NCBI GenBank assembly: GCA_002753465.1
Contig: PEAF01000011.1
Span: forward strand, 1 to 46,069
DNA: 46,069 nucleotides
From: Candidatus Omnitrophota bacterium
Lineage (GTDB): Bacteria; Omnitrophota; Gorgyraeia; Zapsychrales; Fredricksoniimonadaceae
Reading direction: 5' to 3'
Below are positions 15,890 through 24,652 of this stretch, one piece after another (the stretch's first letter is position 1; each line of letters begins with the position of its first letter). Below the pieces are notes generated by a model that was given only the letters and a program-made list of their open reading frames with translations, did not search any database and was not told the DNA's origin. The position numbers were made by a program, and so were the translations under genes.

Positions 15890-18800
15890 TTATGCCAATA
15901 CCGGCGCGAGCCATTTAGCCATCACATCAACGCTCATACCTTTGCGTCGGGCATAATCTTCAAGTTGAGTGCGGTCAATATGCCCGAGCGGAAAATAGGT
16001 CGATCCCGGGTGGGCGAAGTATTGCCCGCATACGGAAGCGGCAGGCGTCATCATGAGGCTTTCGGTCAGCCCGATACCCGTAAGTGCGGTGGCATTGAGC
16101 AAATTAAAGAGCGTGATCTTTTCTGTATGATCAGGGCAGGCCGGATAGCCGGGTGCCGGGCGTATGCCGCGATAGCGCGCGCTGAGGATATCATCCAGTG
16201 AAAGATCTTCGTTGGGAGAGTAGCCCCAGTAAGTCTTGCGTACGTTCTCATGCAGCACTTCGGTAAAAGCTTCCGCGAGGCGGTCAGCCAGGGTTTTTAA
16301 GAGCATGACTTTATAGCCGTCATTGTCGACATATTTGATAGCTTCGTCCATGCCTATACCGCCAGTAGCCGCAAACCCGCCGATGTAATCTTTAATGCCG
16401 CTTTCTTTGGGCGCAATAAGGTCCGCGATCGCCATGAAAGGCTGGTCAGGATCGGTCCTCACACCTTGCTGGCGCAGGGAATGGAAGGTCGCGATCTTTT
16501 GAGCGCGCGATTCATCCGCATAGACCTCAATATCTTCACCGACGCTGTTAGCCGCAAATAAACCGACAACGCCGTTGCATGTCAGGAGTTTCTTGGCCAT
16601 GATCTCGTCAAGCATGTTCTGAGCGTCGTGGTAAAGTTTGGCTACTTCAGCACCGACCTTGGCATCCTTTAAGATCCCGGGATAGCGGCCTTTGAATCCC
16701 CACGCAAGGCAGAAAAATGACCAGTCGATCTTCTCGCGAACAGCCCTGATATCAAACCCTTTGAATGTTTTGGTCCCTAAAAATGATGGTGTGGTGATGG
16801 GCACGTTTTTCCAGTCGCTCACCATTTTGCCGCGGCGGGCTTCAGCGAGGGGGACTAATTTCCACTGTGAACGCTCTTTTTCAAAACTTTCACGCACCTT
16901 AGTCTGATGCGCCTTATGTTCGGCAATAAACGCATCGCGTGTCGCCGGGTTCATAAGGCAGCGGCAAGCGCCGACGCTCTTGGACGCATCTTTCATATGG
17001 ACCACCGGGCCAGAATAGGCAGGGGCGATCTTGACCGCGGTATGCGCTTCGGACGTTGTCGCACCACCTAAAGTCAGCGGGATGGTAAATCCCTGTGCTT
17101 CCATTTCTGTGGCGATATGGACCATTTCATCGAGTGATGGTGTAATGAGCCCTGAAAGCCCGATGATGTCAGCCTTGAGCTCCCTGGCTTTGGCCAGGAT
17201 CGTGGCGCAGGGCACCATGACGCCCAGGTCAATGATCTCAAAATTATTACACGCCAGTACAACGCTGGCAATATTCTTGCCGATATCGTGCACATCACCT
17301 TTAACGGTGGCCATGAGGATACGTCCGGCAGACCTGGCTGATCCGGCTTTATCTTTCTCGATAGCCGGCTGCAGATAAGCCACGGCTTTTTTCATCACAC
17401 GCGCGCTTTTAACGACCTGAGGCAGGAACATTTTTCCTGAGCCGAACAGTTCACCCACATGGTTCATGCCATCCATTAAAGGGCCTTCAATGATGGAGAG
17501 AGGTTTCGGGTATTTCTTTAATGCTTCTTCAAGGTCGGCATCAATGAAGTCTGTAATGCCTTTGACCATGGCATGGGCGAGGCGTGCTTCAAGTGTTTCA
17601 CTGCGCCAGGCCTGATCTTCGACGATCTTTTTGCCTTGATCCTTAAGGGTTTGGGCAAAGCTGATAAGTTTCTCAGTTGATTCGCCGTTGCGGTTAAGGA
17701 CAACATCTTCGACTAAATTCAAAAATTCGGCCGGGATCTGGTCAAGGACCGTGATCATGCCGGCATTAACGATACCCATATCCATGCCGGCCTTGATGGC
17801 GTGGTAGAGGAATACAGAGTGCATGGCCTCACGCACATGGTCATTGCCCCGGAATGAGAAAGATACATTGCTCACGCCGCCGGAAACACGGCAGTGGGGC
17901 AGGGTGGCTTTGATCGTGCGGGTCGCTTCAATGAAATCGACCGCATAATTGTTGTGGGCATCAATACCTGTCGCGACGGCAAAGATGTTGGGGTCGAAAA
18001 TGATATCTTCTGGCGCAAAACCGATCTCATCGACCAGGATCTTATAGGCGCGGGTGCAGATAGTGACCTTGCGTTGCTGCGTATCAGCCTGGCCATTTTC
18101 GTCAAAAGCCATAACGACGGTGGCCGCACCGTATTTCTTGATCTGCCGGGCGCGGTCTTTGAAAAGTTCTTCACCTTCCTTAAGCGAAATTGAATTGACG
18201 ATACCTTTGCCTTGCAGGCATTTGAGGCCAGCCTCGATCACATCCCATTTAGAGGAGTCGATCATGACAGGGACGCGCGCAATATCCGGCTCGCTCATGG
18301 CCAGGTTCAGGAATTTGACCATGGCGGCTTTGGAATCCAGCATGGCCTCGTCCATATTGATATCGATGACCTGGGCACCGGCATCAACCTGCTGGCGGGC
18401 GATGACCAGGGCTTCATCATAGTTGCCGTCAATGATAAGCTTGGCGAATTTTCTGGAACCTGTCACATTGGTGCGTTCGCCGACATTAACAAAGTTCATG
18501 CCTTCACGCAGGATGAGCGGTTCAAGCCCGCTGTAATTGGAAACAGGTGTTACGGTAGGTACCGGACGCGGCGGTATATTCTTTACTGTTTCAGCAATGG
18601 CTTTAATATGGTCCGGGGTTGAACCGCAACAGCCACCCAGAATATTAATGAGTTTATGATCTGCAAAGTCTTTGACGAGGGCGGCCATTTCAGCCGGCGT
18701 CTGGTCGTATTGCCCGAATTGATTGGGCAAGCCCGCATTAGGATACGCGCTGATGAACGTGTCCGCCATGGAGGACAATGTTTCAATGTGGGGCTTCATA

Positions 18801-19564
18801 TCTTTAGCACCCAGCGCGCAGTTGAAGCCGATGGCCAGCGGGTTGGCGTGCTTGACCGAGATCCAGAAAGCTTCGGCTGTCTGGCCTGAAAGTGTGCGGC
18901 CTGAGGCGTCCGTGATGGTGCCGGAAAGCATGATAGGAAGCGGGCGTTGGGCCGACTCATTATAGGTTAGCGCGGCATAGATCGCGGCCTTGGCGTTCAG
19001 GGTGTCGAATATGGTCTCAATGAGCAGCAGGTCAACTTCGCCCTCACCAAGGCCTTTTATCTGTTCGCCATAGGCTCTGACTAATTGGTCAAAATTGACG
19101 GCGCGGTAAGACGGGTCATTCACGTCTGGGGAGATGGACGCGGTGCGATTGGTCGGGCCAATGGAACCGGCTACAAAACGCGGCTTTTGAGGATCTTTGG
19201 CCGTGAATTCATCGGCGACTTTACGTGCTAATTTCGCGGAGGCCACGTTCAGTTCATGCACGAGGCTTTCCATGTGATAATCCGCCATGCTGATGGCATT
19301 GGCGTTGAAGGTATTGCTTTCAATGATGTCCGCGCCCGCTTCCAGATAAAGTTTGTGGATGCCGGCAATGACATCAGGGCGTGTGATAGAAAGAAGGTCA
19401 TTATTGCCTTTAAGATCACTGGCCCAGTCCTTGAAACGGGGTCCGCGATAGTCCTCTTCAGTCAGTTTGTGCCGCTGGATCATGGTGCCCATGGCGCCGT
19501 CGAGAATGAGGATGCGTTTTCTAAGTTCTTGGGCGATGGGGTATCGGGTAAATTTATTTTTCAT
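15890..19564 (-). CDS. metH: Cobalamin-dependent methionine synthase
   Basis: This 1224-residue enzyme has all four MetH modules. The N-terminal homocysteine domain opens [15 protein letters not shown] and carries zinc cysteines in GFNCALG and GGCCGSTP. The folate domain has [16 protein letters not shown] and [10 protein letters not shown]. The B12 domain carries the cobalt-ligand motif [11 protein letters not shown] and DLGVMVP, and the C-terminal reactivation domain has [15 protein letters not shown] and [13 protein letters not shown]. It methylates homocysteine from 5-methyltetrahydrofolate. It is the only - strand gene and is likely a customer for the adjacent B12 importer. ATG 19564 is preferred over the TTG start at 19582. 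Confidence 0.98.
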   Translation of the reverse strand: MKNKFTRYPIAQELRKRILILDGAMGTMIQRHKLTEEDYRGPRFKDWASDLKGNNDLLSITRPDVIAGIHKLYLEAGADIIESNTFNANAISMADYHMESLVHELNVASAKLARKVADEFTAKDPQKPRFVAGSIGPTNRTASISPDVNDPSYRAVNFDQLVRAYGEQIKGLGEGEVDLLLIETIFDTLNAKAAIYAALTYNESAQRPLPIMLSGTITDASGRTLSGQTAEAFWISVKHANPLAIGFNCALGAKDMKPHIETLSSMADTFISAYPNAGLPNQFGQYDQTPAEMAALVKDFADHKLINILGGCCGSTPDHIKAIAETVKNIPPRPVPTVTPVSNYSGLEPLILREGMNFVNVGERTNVTGSRKFAKLIIDGNYDEALVIARQQVDAGAQVIDINMDEAMLDSKAAMVKFLNLAMSEPDIARVPVMIDSSKWDVIEAGLKCLQGKGIVNSISLKEGEELFKDRARQIKKYGAATVVMAFDENGQADTQQRKVTICTRAYKILVDEIGFAPEDIIFDPNIFAVATGIDAHNNYAVDFIEATRTIKATLPHCRVSGGVSNVSFSFRGNDHVREAMHSVFLYHAIKAGMDMGIVNAGMITVLDQIPAEFLNLVEDVVLNRNGESTEKLISFAQTLKDQGKKIVEDQAWRSETLEARLAHAMVKGITDFIDADLEEALKKYPKPLSIIEGPLMDGMNHVGELFGSGKMFLPQVVKSARVMKKAVAYLQPAIEKDKAGSARSAGRILMATVKGDVHDIGKNIASVVLACNNFEIIDLGVMVPCATILAKARELKADIIGLSGLITPSLDEMVHIATEMEAQGFTIPLTLGGATTSEAHTAVKIAPAYSGPVVHMKDASKSVGACRCLMNPATRDAFIAEHKAHQTKVRESFEKERSQWKLVPLAEARRGKMVSDWKNVPITTPSFLGTKTFKGFDIRAVREKIDWSFFCLAWGFKGRYPGILKDAKVGAEVAKLYHDAQNMLDEIMAKKLLTCNGVVGLFAANSVGEDIEVYADESRAQKIATFHSLRQQGVRTDPDQPFMAIADLIAPKESGIKDYIGGFAATGGIGMDEAIKYVDNDGYKVMLLKTLADRLAEAFTEVLHENVRKTYWGYSPNEDLSLDDILSARYRGIRPAPGYPACPDHTEKITLFNLLNATALTGIGLTESLMMTPAASVCGQYFAHPGSTYFPLGHIDRTQLEDYARRKGMSVDVMAKWLAPVLA

Positions 19565-19599
19565 GGTATGACGATAATGCAAAGTTTTGGCAATGTCAA
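19565..19599 (-). promoter_or_regulatory. Candidate leaderless promoter of metH
   Basis: On the - strand, TTGACA (19599-19594) and TATCGT (19576-19571) are 17 bases apart, and the ATG at 19564 begins exactly six bases after the -10 box. No Shine-Dalgarno precedes it. There is no room for a riboswitch in such a transcript, so cobalamin or SAM control would have to act at the DNA level. Confidence 0.55.
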
Positions 19600-19610
19600 A
19601 TGCAGTTTCA

Positions 19611-19639
19611 TTGGACGAGTTGCAGCTCTTGCATATAAT
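19611..19639 (+). promoter_or_regulatory. Promoter of the trpB2 gene
   Basis: TTGGAC (19611-19616) and a perfect TATAAT (19634-19639) are separated by 17 bases. A short leader of about 35 bases contains AGAGG before ATG 19681. It diverges from the metH promoter. Confidence 0.7.
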
Positions 19640-19680
19640 GGAGTATTACTACTTTAACTTCATAAACATCAGAGGCTTAC

Positions 19681-21072
19681 ATGGAGCAGATAAAGATCTT
19701 TCTTGATGAAAAAGACATGCCGCGCAAGTGGTATAACCTGGCGGCAGACCTTCCTACGGCGATGTTGCCGCCTTTGACGCCTGATGGTCAGGTTGTGACA
19801 CCTCAAATGCTTGAGGCGGTTTTCCCCAAGAACCTCATTGAACAGGAAATGAGCACCAAGCGCTGGATCGATATTCCACCTGAGGTGCTGGAGGTGCTTT
19901 ATCAGTGGCGCCCGTCACCGTTGCGTCGTGCGGTGAATCTTGAACGTTACCTTAAGACGCCGGCAAAGATCTATTATAAGGACGAGAGCGTTTCGCCGGC
20001 GGGTAGCCATAAGACCAATACATCGGTCGCCCAGGCATATTACAATAAGAAATTCGGCGTCAAGAGTTTGACGACAGAAACAGGCGCGGGGCAGTGGGGT
20101 ACGGCGCTGGCTTATGCTTGCCATGTGTTTGGTTTGGAATGCAAAGTGTTCATGGTGCGTGTGAGCTTTGAGCAAAAACCCATGCGTAAGATCATGATGG
20201 GGCTGTGGGGCGCCAATTGCATTGCCAGTCCGTCAAACGAGACGCAGGCGGGGCGTACGATCCTCAAGAGCATGCCGGATACGCCTGGCAGCCTTGGCAT
20301 CGCTATCAGTGAGGCCGTTGAAGCGGCGGTCACAGATAAGACCGGCAGGACCCGTTATGCGCTAGGCAGTGTGCTTAATCATGTGCTGCTGCATCAGACC
20401 ATCATTGGCCTTGAGGCGCAGAAACAGCTTAAGAAGGTCGGCATTAAGAATCCTGATGTGATCATTGGGTGCGCGGGCGGCGGCAGTAACTTTGCCGGCA
20501 TTGCGTTCCCCTTTACACAGGAGAAGATCAACGGCGCCAAGATCGACATTATTCCTGTCGAGTCAGAGGCGTGTCCTAAGATGACCAAGGGCAAGTTTGC
20601 CTATGACCATGGCGATATTGCAGGCATGACACCGTTACTGCCCATGCACACATTAGGCTCACAGTTTGTGCCGCCGGCCATTCATGCGGGCGGATTGCGC
20701 TATCACGGCATGGCGCCTTTGGTCAGTCAGGCTATTGTTGAAGGCCTGATGCGTCCGACGGCCGTTGATCAGCTTCACAGTTATGAAGCGGCGATCATCT
20801 GGGCGAGGACAGAAGGCTTCGTTATTGCCCCTGAAAGTTCTAACGCGGTGGCACAGGTCATCAAAGAAGCAAATAAGGCTAAGAAAGAAGGCAAGCAGAA
20901 GACCATTCTGTTCAATTTGAGCGGGCATGGGTTGTTGGACCTGGTCGGGTATGATAAATATTTGAGCGGCAAGCTCGAAAGTTCACAGGTTACCAGCGAT
21001 GAGATCAAAAGATCGCTGGAGCGTGTGCAAAAAGTCCATGTGGCGCCTATGCGTAAGACGGGTAAGTGGTAA
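19681..21072 (+). CDS. trpB: TrpB2-type tryptophan synthase beta chain (PLP-dependent)
   Basis: At 463 residues this is the long TrpB2 form rather than the roughly 400-residue TrpB1. The PLP lysine lies in SPAGSHKTNTS, the substrate loop in TETGAGQWGTALA, and the phosphate-binding loop in GCAGGGSNFAG. The N-terminal extension with RKWYNLAADLP and the insertion around ETQAGRTIL are TrpB2 traits. Family members condense indole with serine, or O-phosphoserine in some, to make tryptophan. No trpA or other trp gene is nearby, which is common for TrpB2 and suggests indole salvage or use of a distant TrpA. Confidence 0.93.
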   Translation: MEQIKIFLDEKDMPRKWYNLAADLPTAMLPPLTPDGQVVTPQMLEAVFPKNLIEQEMSTKRWIDIPPEVLEVLYQWRPSPLRRAVNLERYLKTPAKIYYKDESVSPAGSHKTNTSVAQAYYNKKFGVKSLTTETGAGQWGTALAYACHVFGLECKVFMVRVSFEQKPMRKIMMGLWGANCIASPSNETQAGRTILKSMPDTPGSLGIAISEAVEAAVTDKTGRTRYALGSVLNHVLLHQTIIGLEAQKQLKKVGIKNPDVIIGCAGGGSNFAGIAFPFTQEKINGAKIDIIPVESEACPKMTKGKFAYDHGDIAGMTPLLPMHTLGSQFVPPAIHAGGLRYHGMAPLVSQAIVEGLMRPTAVDQLHSYEAAIIWARTEGFVIAPESSNAVAQVIKEANKAKKEGKQKTILFNLSGHGLLDLVGYDKYLSGKLESSQVTSDEIKRSLERVQKVHVAPMRKTGKW

Positions 21073-21103
21073 TAATACTCGAAAGATTAATCAAGGAGGG
21101 CGT

Positions 21104-21709
21104 ATGAGAAAGATCGTTGCAGGTATTCTGTTGTCAGTGGCCGTGACTTTGACCGGGGGAGCTTCTTTTGCCGCAACGCAGTTTGCCTTGGACAAGGTCC
21201 ATTCATCGGTGAATTTTGCTATTGCGCATTTGGTGGTTTCGAAGGTGACCGGAGGTTTCGATGACATTGATGCTGCCGTAGCCTTTGATGCGAATGATCT
21301 GGAGCATTCAAGCATTAACGCGACGATCCAGGTTGCAAGTATTAACACTAAGAACAAGCAGCGCGATGATCATTTGCGTAGCCCTGATTTCTTTGAAGTT
21401 GAAAAGTTCCCTACGATCAATTTCACCAGTAAAAAGATCGTCATGAAGGATGCTATGACGTATTTGATAACCGGAGACCTGACCATGAAGGGCGTCACGC
21501 ATGAGATCGAGGTCCCTGTCATGATCATGGGGCCGATCATCAATCCTATGAATCAGCAGCCGATATTGGGGCTGGAGGCTCATTTTAAGATCAACCGTCA
21601 GGATTATGGCGTTAAATGGAATAAGACATTGGACAACGGAGGGTTGATGCTGGGCAATGATGTTGACGTGGATATTGCATTTGCCGTTAATAAGATCGTA
21701 CAGAAATAA
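21104..21709 (+). CDS. YceI-family periplasmic lipid-binding protein
   Basis: ATG 21104 follows AAGGAGGG and starts a signal peptide (MRKIVAGILLSVAVTLTGGASFA); the longer ORF start at 20999 is rejected. The 201-residue precursor shows the YceI lipocalin-like barrel pattern: FALDKVHSSVNFAIAHLVVSKVTGGF, VASINTKNKQRDDHLRSPDFF, FPTINFTSKKI, LTMKGVTHEIEVPV, and RQDYGVKWN toward the end. Such proteins bind isoprenoid-type lipids in the periplasm. It lies 31 bases after trpB and 7 before the TPR lipoprotein, so it may head the sigma-factor cluster. Confidence 0.93.
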   Translation: MRKIVAGILLSVAVTLTGGASFAATQFALDKVHSSVNFAIAHLVVSKVTGGFDDIDAAVAFDANDLEHSSINATIQVASINTKNKQRDDHLRSPDFFEVEKFPTINFTSKKIVMKDAMTYLITGDLTMKGVTHEIEVPVMIMGPIINPMNQQPILGLEAHFKINRQDYGVKWNKTLDNGGLMLGNDVDVDIAFAVNKIVQK

Positions 21710-21716
21710 GAAATCG

Positions 21717-22091
21717 ATGCGGGTTATTTTATCTTTATTCCTGGGAGTATTTTTGATCGGCGCCGGTGCCGGCTGCTCTATGCTGCAGGATGCGCCTGAG
21801 GCTCCGTTTCGTGTTGAAAGTGCCTCAGTGCTGTATGAAAAAGCCATGGGCTATTATCAAAAGGGCCAATATCTCAGGGCTAAAGAGTCTTTTCATGAAT
21901 TTATCGGCCAGTATCCGGAGAGCCTGCTTTTTAAGACAGCACTCTATGACTTAGCGCATTGTTATCAGATCTTAGGTGAAACTAAAGAAGCATTAGCCTT
22001 GTATAACCGGATCGTAACAACGTACGGTGATGCGGATTTCTGGGGCGAGCAGGCGATGAAGCGTATTAAGCAAATTCAGGAAGAACAATGA
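21717..22091 (+). CDS. Small TPR-repeat lipoprotein
   Basis: ATG 21717 gives a 124-residue lipoprotein precursor (MRVILSLFLGVFLIGAGAGC, lipobox GAGC). The mature part holds two to three TPR-like helices: ASVLYEKAMGYYQKGQYLRAKESFHEFIGQYP, then ALYDLAHCYQILGETKEALALYNRIV. This resembles truncated BamD or CpoB-type proteins, which scaffold envelope complexes, but at this length only the TPR part is supported. The stop overlaps the following sigma-factor gene by four bases (ATGA), implying coupled expression with an envelope-sensing regulatory unit. Confidence 0.8.
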   Translation: MRVILSLFLGVFLIGAGAGCSMLQDAPEAPFRVESASVLYEKAMGYYQKGQYLRAKESFHEFIGQYPESLLFKTALYDLAHCYQILGETKEALALYNRIVTTYGDADFWGEQAMKRIKQIQEEQ

Positions 22092-22693
22092 AGTCAAAAA
22101 TAAATCATAATGAGTACCCGAAGGCCCTTTCTCCGGCAGAAACATGGGTTGATCAGCACGGTGATTATTTATTCCGCTATGCGATGATGCGTTTGCGCAA
22201 CAAGGATATGGCAGAGAACATGGTGCAGGAGACGTTTCTGGCGGCTATAAAGGGAAAGCGGTCTTTTAGCGGCCGTTCAACCGAGCGCACATGGATGGTA
22301 GGGATCTTAAAGCATAAGGTCATTGATCACTACCGCAAGGATTTCCGTGAACGCCCCGTTACGGATCTGCAGAATCTGCAGCGCGATGAGGAGCAGACCG
22401 TGGATCAATTTTACGATGCCATTGAAAATCCTCGTAAATATCCCAAGGACTGGATGCCTGATCAGCGGGCCATTCTTCAATCCAAGGAATTCTGGGTCAT
22501 TTTGCATGGGTGTATGGAGAAACTTCCCAAAACAACGTCGAGCGCCTTTGCGATGCGTGAGCTGGATGATATGGATACGTCCCAGATCTGTAAGGAGTTG
22601 GGCATCACGCCGACGAATTTGTGGGTTATGCTTCATCGGGCGAGGTTGCAACTGCGTGAATGTTTGGAAAGGAATTGGTTCGAAAAAAAATGA
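22088..22693 (+). CDS. ECF-type sigma-70 family RNA polymerase sigma factor
   Basis: The 201-residue product has only regions 2 and 4, as in ECF sigma factors. Region 2 reads YLFRYAMMRLRNKDMAENMVQETFLAAIKG, with TERTWMVGILKHKVIDHYRK for promoter -10 contact. The acidic linker is followed by region 4: CMEKLPKTTSSAFAMRELDDMDTSQICKELGITPTNLWVMLHRARLQLRECL. It directs polymerase to a stress or envelope regulon. A zinc anti-sigma gene overlaps its stop by four bases, the standard ECF pairing. Promoter targets are not identifiable here. Confidence 0.93.
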   Translation: MKSKINHNEYPKALSPAETWVDQHGDYLFRYAMMRLRNKDMAENMVQETFLAAIKGKRSFSGRSTERTWMVGILKHKVIDHYRKDFRERPVTDLQNLQRDEEQTVDQFYDAIENPRKYPKDWMPDQRAILQSKEFWVILHGCMEKLPKTTSSAFAMRELDDMDTSQICKELGITPTNLWVMLHRARLQLRECLERNWFEKK

Positions 22694-22992
22694 CAACACC
22701 CGATAACTGGGAACAGCCCACCGATCTACCTCTTACTACTTCCTGCAAGCAGGCAGCCAGGCTGGTATCGATCTCTTTTGAGCGTAAACTGACATGGCGT
22801 GAATATACGACCATGCGCATACATCTTATGATGTGTAAGACGTGTACGTTTTACGGTCGGCAGATCAAGGCGCTGCGCGCCATTTTCACACGGCATGAAG
22901 AAGTTCTTAATAATACCCCATGTACGTGTGATGAACAGTTAGCCGCCGATGCCAAGCAGCGCATGAAAGATATTATCCAGCAACATAAATGA
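22690..22992 (+). CDS. Soluble zinc-binding anti-sigma factor (ZAS domain)
   Basis: ATG 22690 overlaps the sigma-factor stop (ATGA), giving 100 residues. The ZAS signature is present: an early cysteine (TSCKQAARLVS), the linker FERKLTWREYTTMRI, then H-x3-C-x2-C in HLMMCKTC. A second cysteine pair, PCTCDEQ, lies toward the C-terminus. There is no transmembrane helix, so the protein is cytoplasmic and may respond to redox or metal state rather than act through a membrane sensor. It should sequester the upstream sigma factor. The short length and motif make the call fairly firm. Confidence 0.85.
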   Translation: MTTPDNWEQPTDLPLTTSCKQAARLVSISFERKLTWREYTTMRIHLMMCKTCTFYGRQIKALRAIFTRHEEVLNNTPCTCDEQLAADAKQRMKDIIQQHK

Positions 22993-23849
22993 CCCCCGGT
23001 TTGCGTATGAAGCCTTCATTGACCATCGGTCGTGGTGATATCGTCCTCGGGCTTTTGCCTGAATTGGGAGGACGCATCATTTCGCTGGCATTCCGCGGTG
23101 AAGAGCTTTTGTATGCACCTGAGGCCATGGTTTTTTCGGATATAGCGAGCATACCCGACCTCGCCGTTTTTAAACAAACGGCTGGTTTTAATGTTTATGG
23201 CGGTGACAAGACCTGGGTAGCGCCGGAGTGGGAATGGGGGCAAAAGATACCGCCGCTTGACCTTGATGCCGGTGTGTATACGCTTGAGCATAAAGACGGC
23301 GTGGTCGTGATGACCAGTCCCGTTTGCCGGGAAACGGGCTTACAGGTCATCCGTCGTGTTGGTTTTTCAGAAAGAGGAGATATTTTCCTGATTGAAACAC
23401 TGCGTAATATGTCAGCGCATACGATCACTAAAGGCATTTGGAATGTGACGCAGATCCGCCGGCCGTTCGATGTTTATCTTCCGGCAGGCAAGGACGATGT
23501 GCGTTCTTATCATTATGAGGATCAAACTTTGCCTGACCCTGAGCTTGAGATTTATTGTCAGAATGACTGGTCGACTATAGCGTGTCATGGCAATACATGT
23601 TTTAAGTTCGGGGCCATGTTGCGTGAAGGGCAGGTGGCTGTTGTTAAGGATACGCCGCACGGGCCATTGAGGTGGGTCAGGGCGTTCGATATAGCCCGGG
23701 ATAAGCCGTATGCACACCGTTCCATGGTCGAGGTCTTTAATGCCTCGCTGTATGATTATGGCGAGGTCGAAGTCCACAGCCCTTTAACAAAGATCGAACC
23801 TGGCGCTGAGGTGACCTTGACGCAATTATGGTGTTTATACCTGGCCTGA
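22989..23849 (+). CDS. DUF4380/galactose-mutarotase-fold protein
   Basis: This 286-residue protein begins at an ATGA overlap with the anti-sigma gene; internal ATG 23007 is an alternative. The opening pattern (ELGGRIISLAFRGEELLY) and the following GGDKTWVAPEWEW and WNVTQIRRPFDVYLP resemble the beta-sandwich of aldose 1-epimerase-like proteins, especially the DUF4380 group. No signal peptide is seen, so it is probably cytoplasmic. Carbohydrate binding is the family expectation, but I cannot locate the His/Glu pair of true mutarotases with certainty. Its location in the sigma-factor transcript is unusual. Confidence 0.65.
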   Translation: MTPGLRMKPSLTIGRGDIVLGLLPELGGRIISLAFRGEELLYAPEAMVFSDIASIPDLAVFKQTAGFNVYGGDKTWVAPEWEWGQKIPPLDLDAGVYTLEHKDGVVVMTSPVCRETGLQVIRRVGFSERGDIFLIETLRNMSAHTITKGIWNVTQIRRPFDVYLPAGKDDVRSYHYEDQTLPDPELEIYCQNDWSTIACHGNTCFKFGAMLREGQVAVVKDTPHGPLRWVRAFDIARDKPYAHRSMVEVFNASLYDYGEVEVHSPLTKIEPGAEVTLTQLWCLYLA

Positions 23850-23896
23850 AGATCCGTGTTATAATCAAAATTTACTTGTATCAGAAAGGATTTTGT

Positions 23897-24652
23897 ATGC
23901 GGTTTCTAATCATAGCCATATGTCTTTGTATCATAAATTTATCTCCGGTTCAGGCGCAACCGGTGGAGCCCTTGCCGGATAACCCATTCCAGCAGCTTAA
24001 CCCTGATATGGATAAGTATGCATTTGCTAAAACCTTCATCACCAGCCTGAGTTATTACGGGCGTGTCGATCAACGTCTTATGAGCGAACAGGAGATCGGT
24101 GATAAATTTACCCAGGATCTTAAGGCGATCAAGACGCTGGTGGATGATCGTACACTGGATAATACGGATCTGCGTGTCGCAAAGAATTATTTGATGAAGT
24201 ACGCAACATCCAGAAATATGCTGATCCGCAAAGTAGCGTATGACCTGGCCGTGGCCTATGAACAGCATATTCTGGTCAGTTCAAAAGAGCGCCAGATGTG
24301 GCAGGCATATTATAAATTCAAATCAGTCGGTCTGCCCAGGGATTTAAATGAAGCGGAGTTCAAGCTTCAGATGGAGAATTTGGCACGTGACCGTAAATCA
24401 GCGGCATTGTCCGTGCTTCAACAAGTTGTCATGTTAAAGAAGGTGATCCTGAGTGCCGCGCGTTGCCGTGACGAGAAATGTCAGGAATTAGCGCTGACGC
24501 AGAAAGAGCGCATCAAACTTGTGGCCAAGCTTGACTTATTTGCCAAGGAGAATGTGGCCTGGGGGATGAAGCCCGGCCAGGGTACCTTCGAGGCTGCCGT
24601 TGCCTCTTTGCGTGAGGTTTTGGAGGATCCGCTGTTCGTGAGCCGTCAATGA
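23897..24652 (+). CDS. Secreted helical protein of unknown function
   Basis: ATG 23897 follows AGAAAGGA and starts a signal peptide (MRFLIIAICLCIINLSPVQAQ); the ORF start 23828 would lie inside the preceding gene. The mature part of about 230 residues looks all-helical, with KNYLMKYATSRNMLIRKVAYDLAVAYEQHI and a later CRDEKC pair that could form a disulfide. No known domain is recognised. A TATAAT box at about 23860-23865 suggests its own promoter. Its stop overlaps the AddA gene start by four bases (ATGA), so it may be co-transcribed with the recombination genes. Confidence 0.7.
   Translation: MRFLIIAICLCIINLSPVQAQPVEPLPDNPFQQLNPDMDKYAFAKTFITSLSYYGRVDQRLMSEQEIGDKFTQDLKAIKTLVDDRTLDNTDLRVAKNYLMKYATSRNMLIRKVAYDLAVAYEQHILVSSKERQMWQAYYKFKSVGLPRDLNEAEFKLQMENLARDRKSAALSVLQQVVMLKKVILSAARCRDEKCQELALTQKERIKLVAKLDLFAKENVAWGMKPGQGTFEAAVASLREVLEDPLFVSRQ

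Noticed and set aside
19565-19680. SAM or cobalamin riboswitch between metH and trpB
   Set aside because: The 116-base gap is filled by two divergent promoters and lacks a B12 box or SAM-type core.
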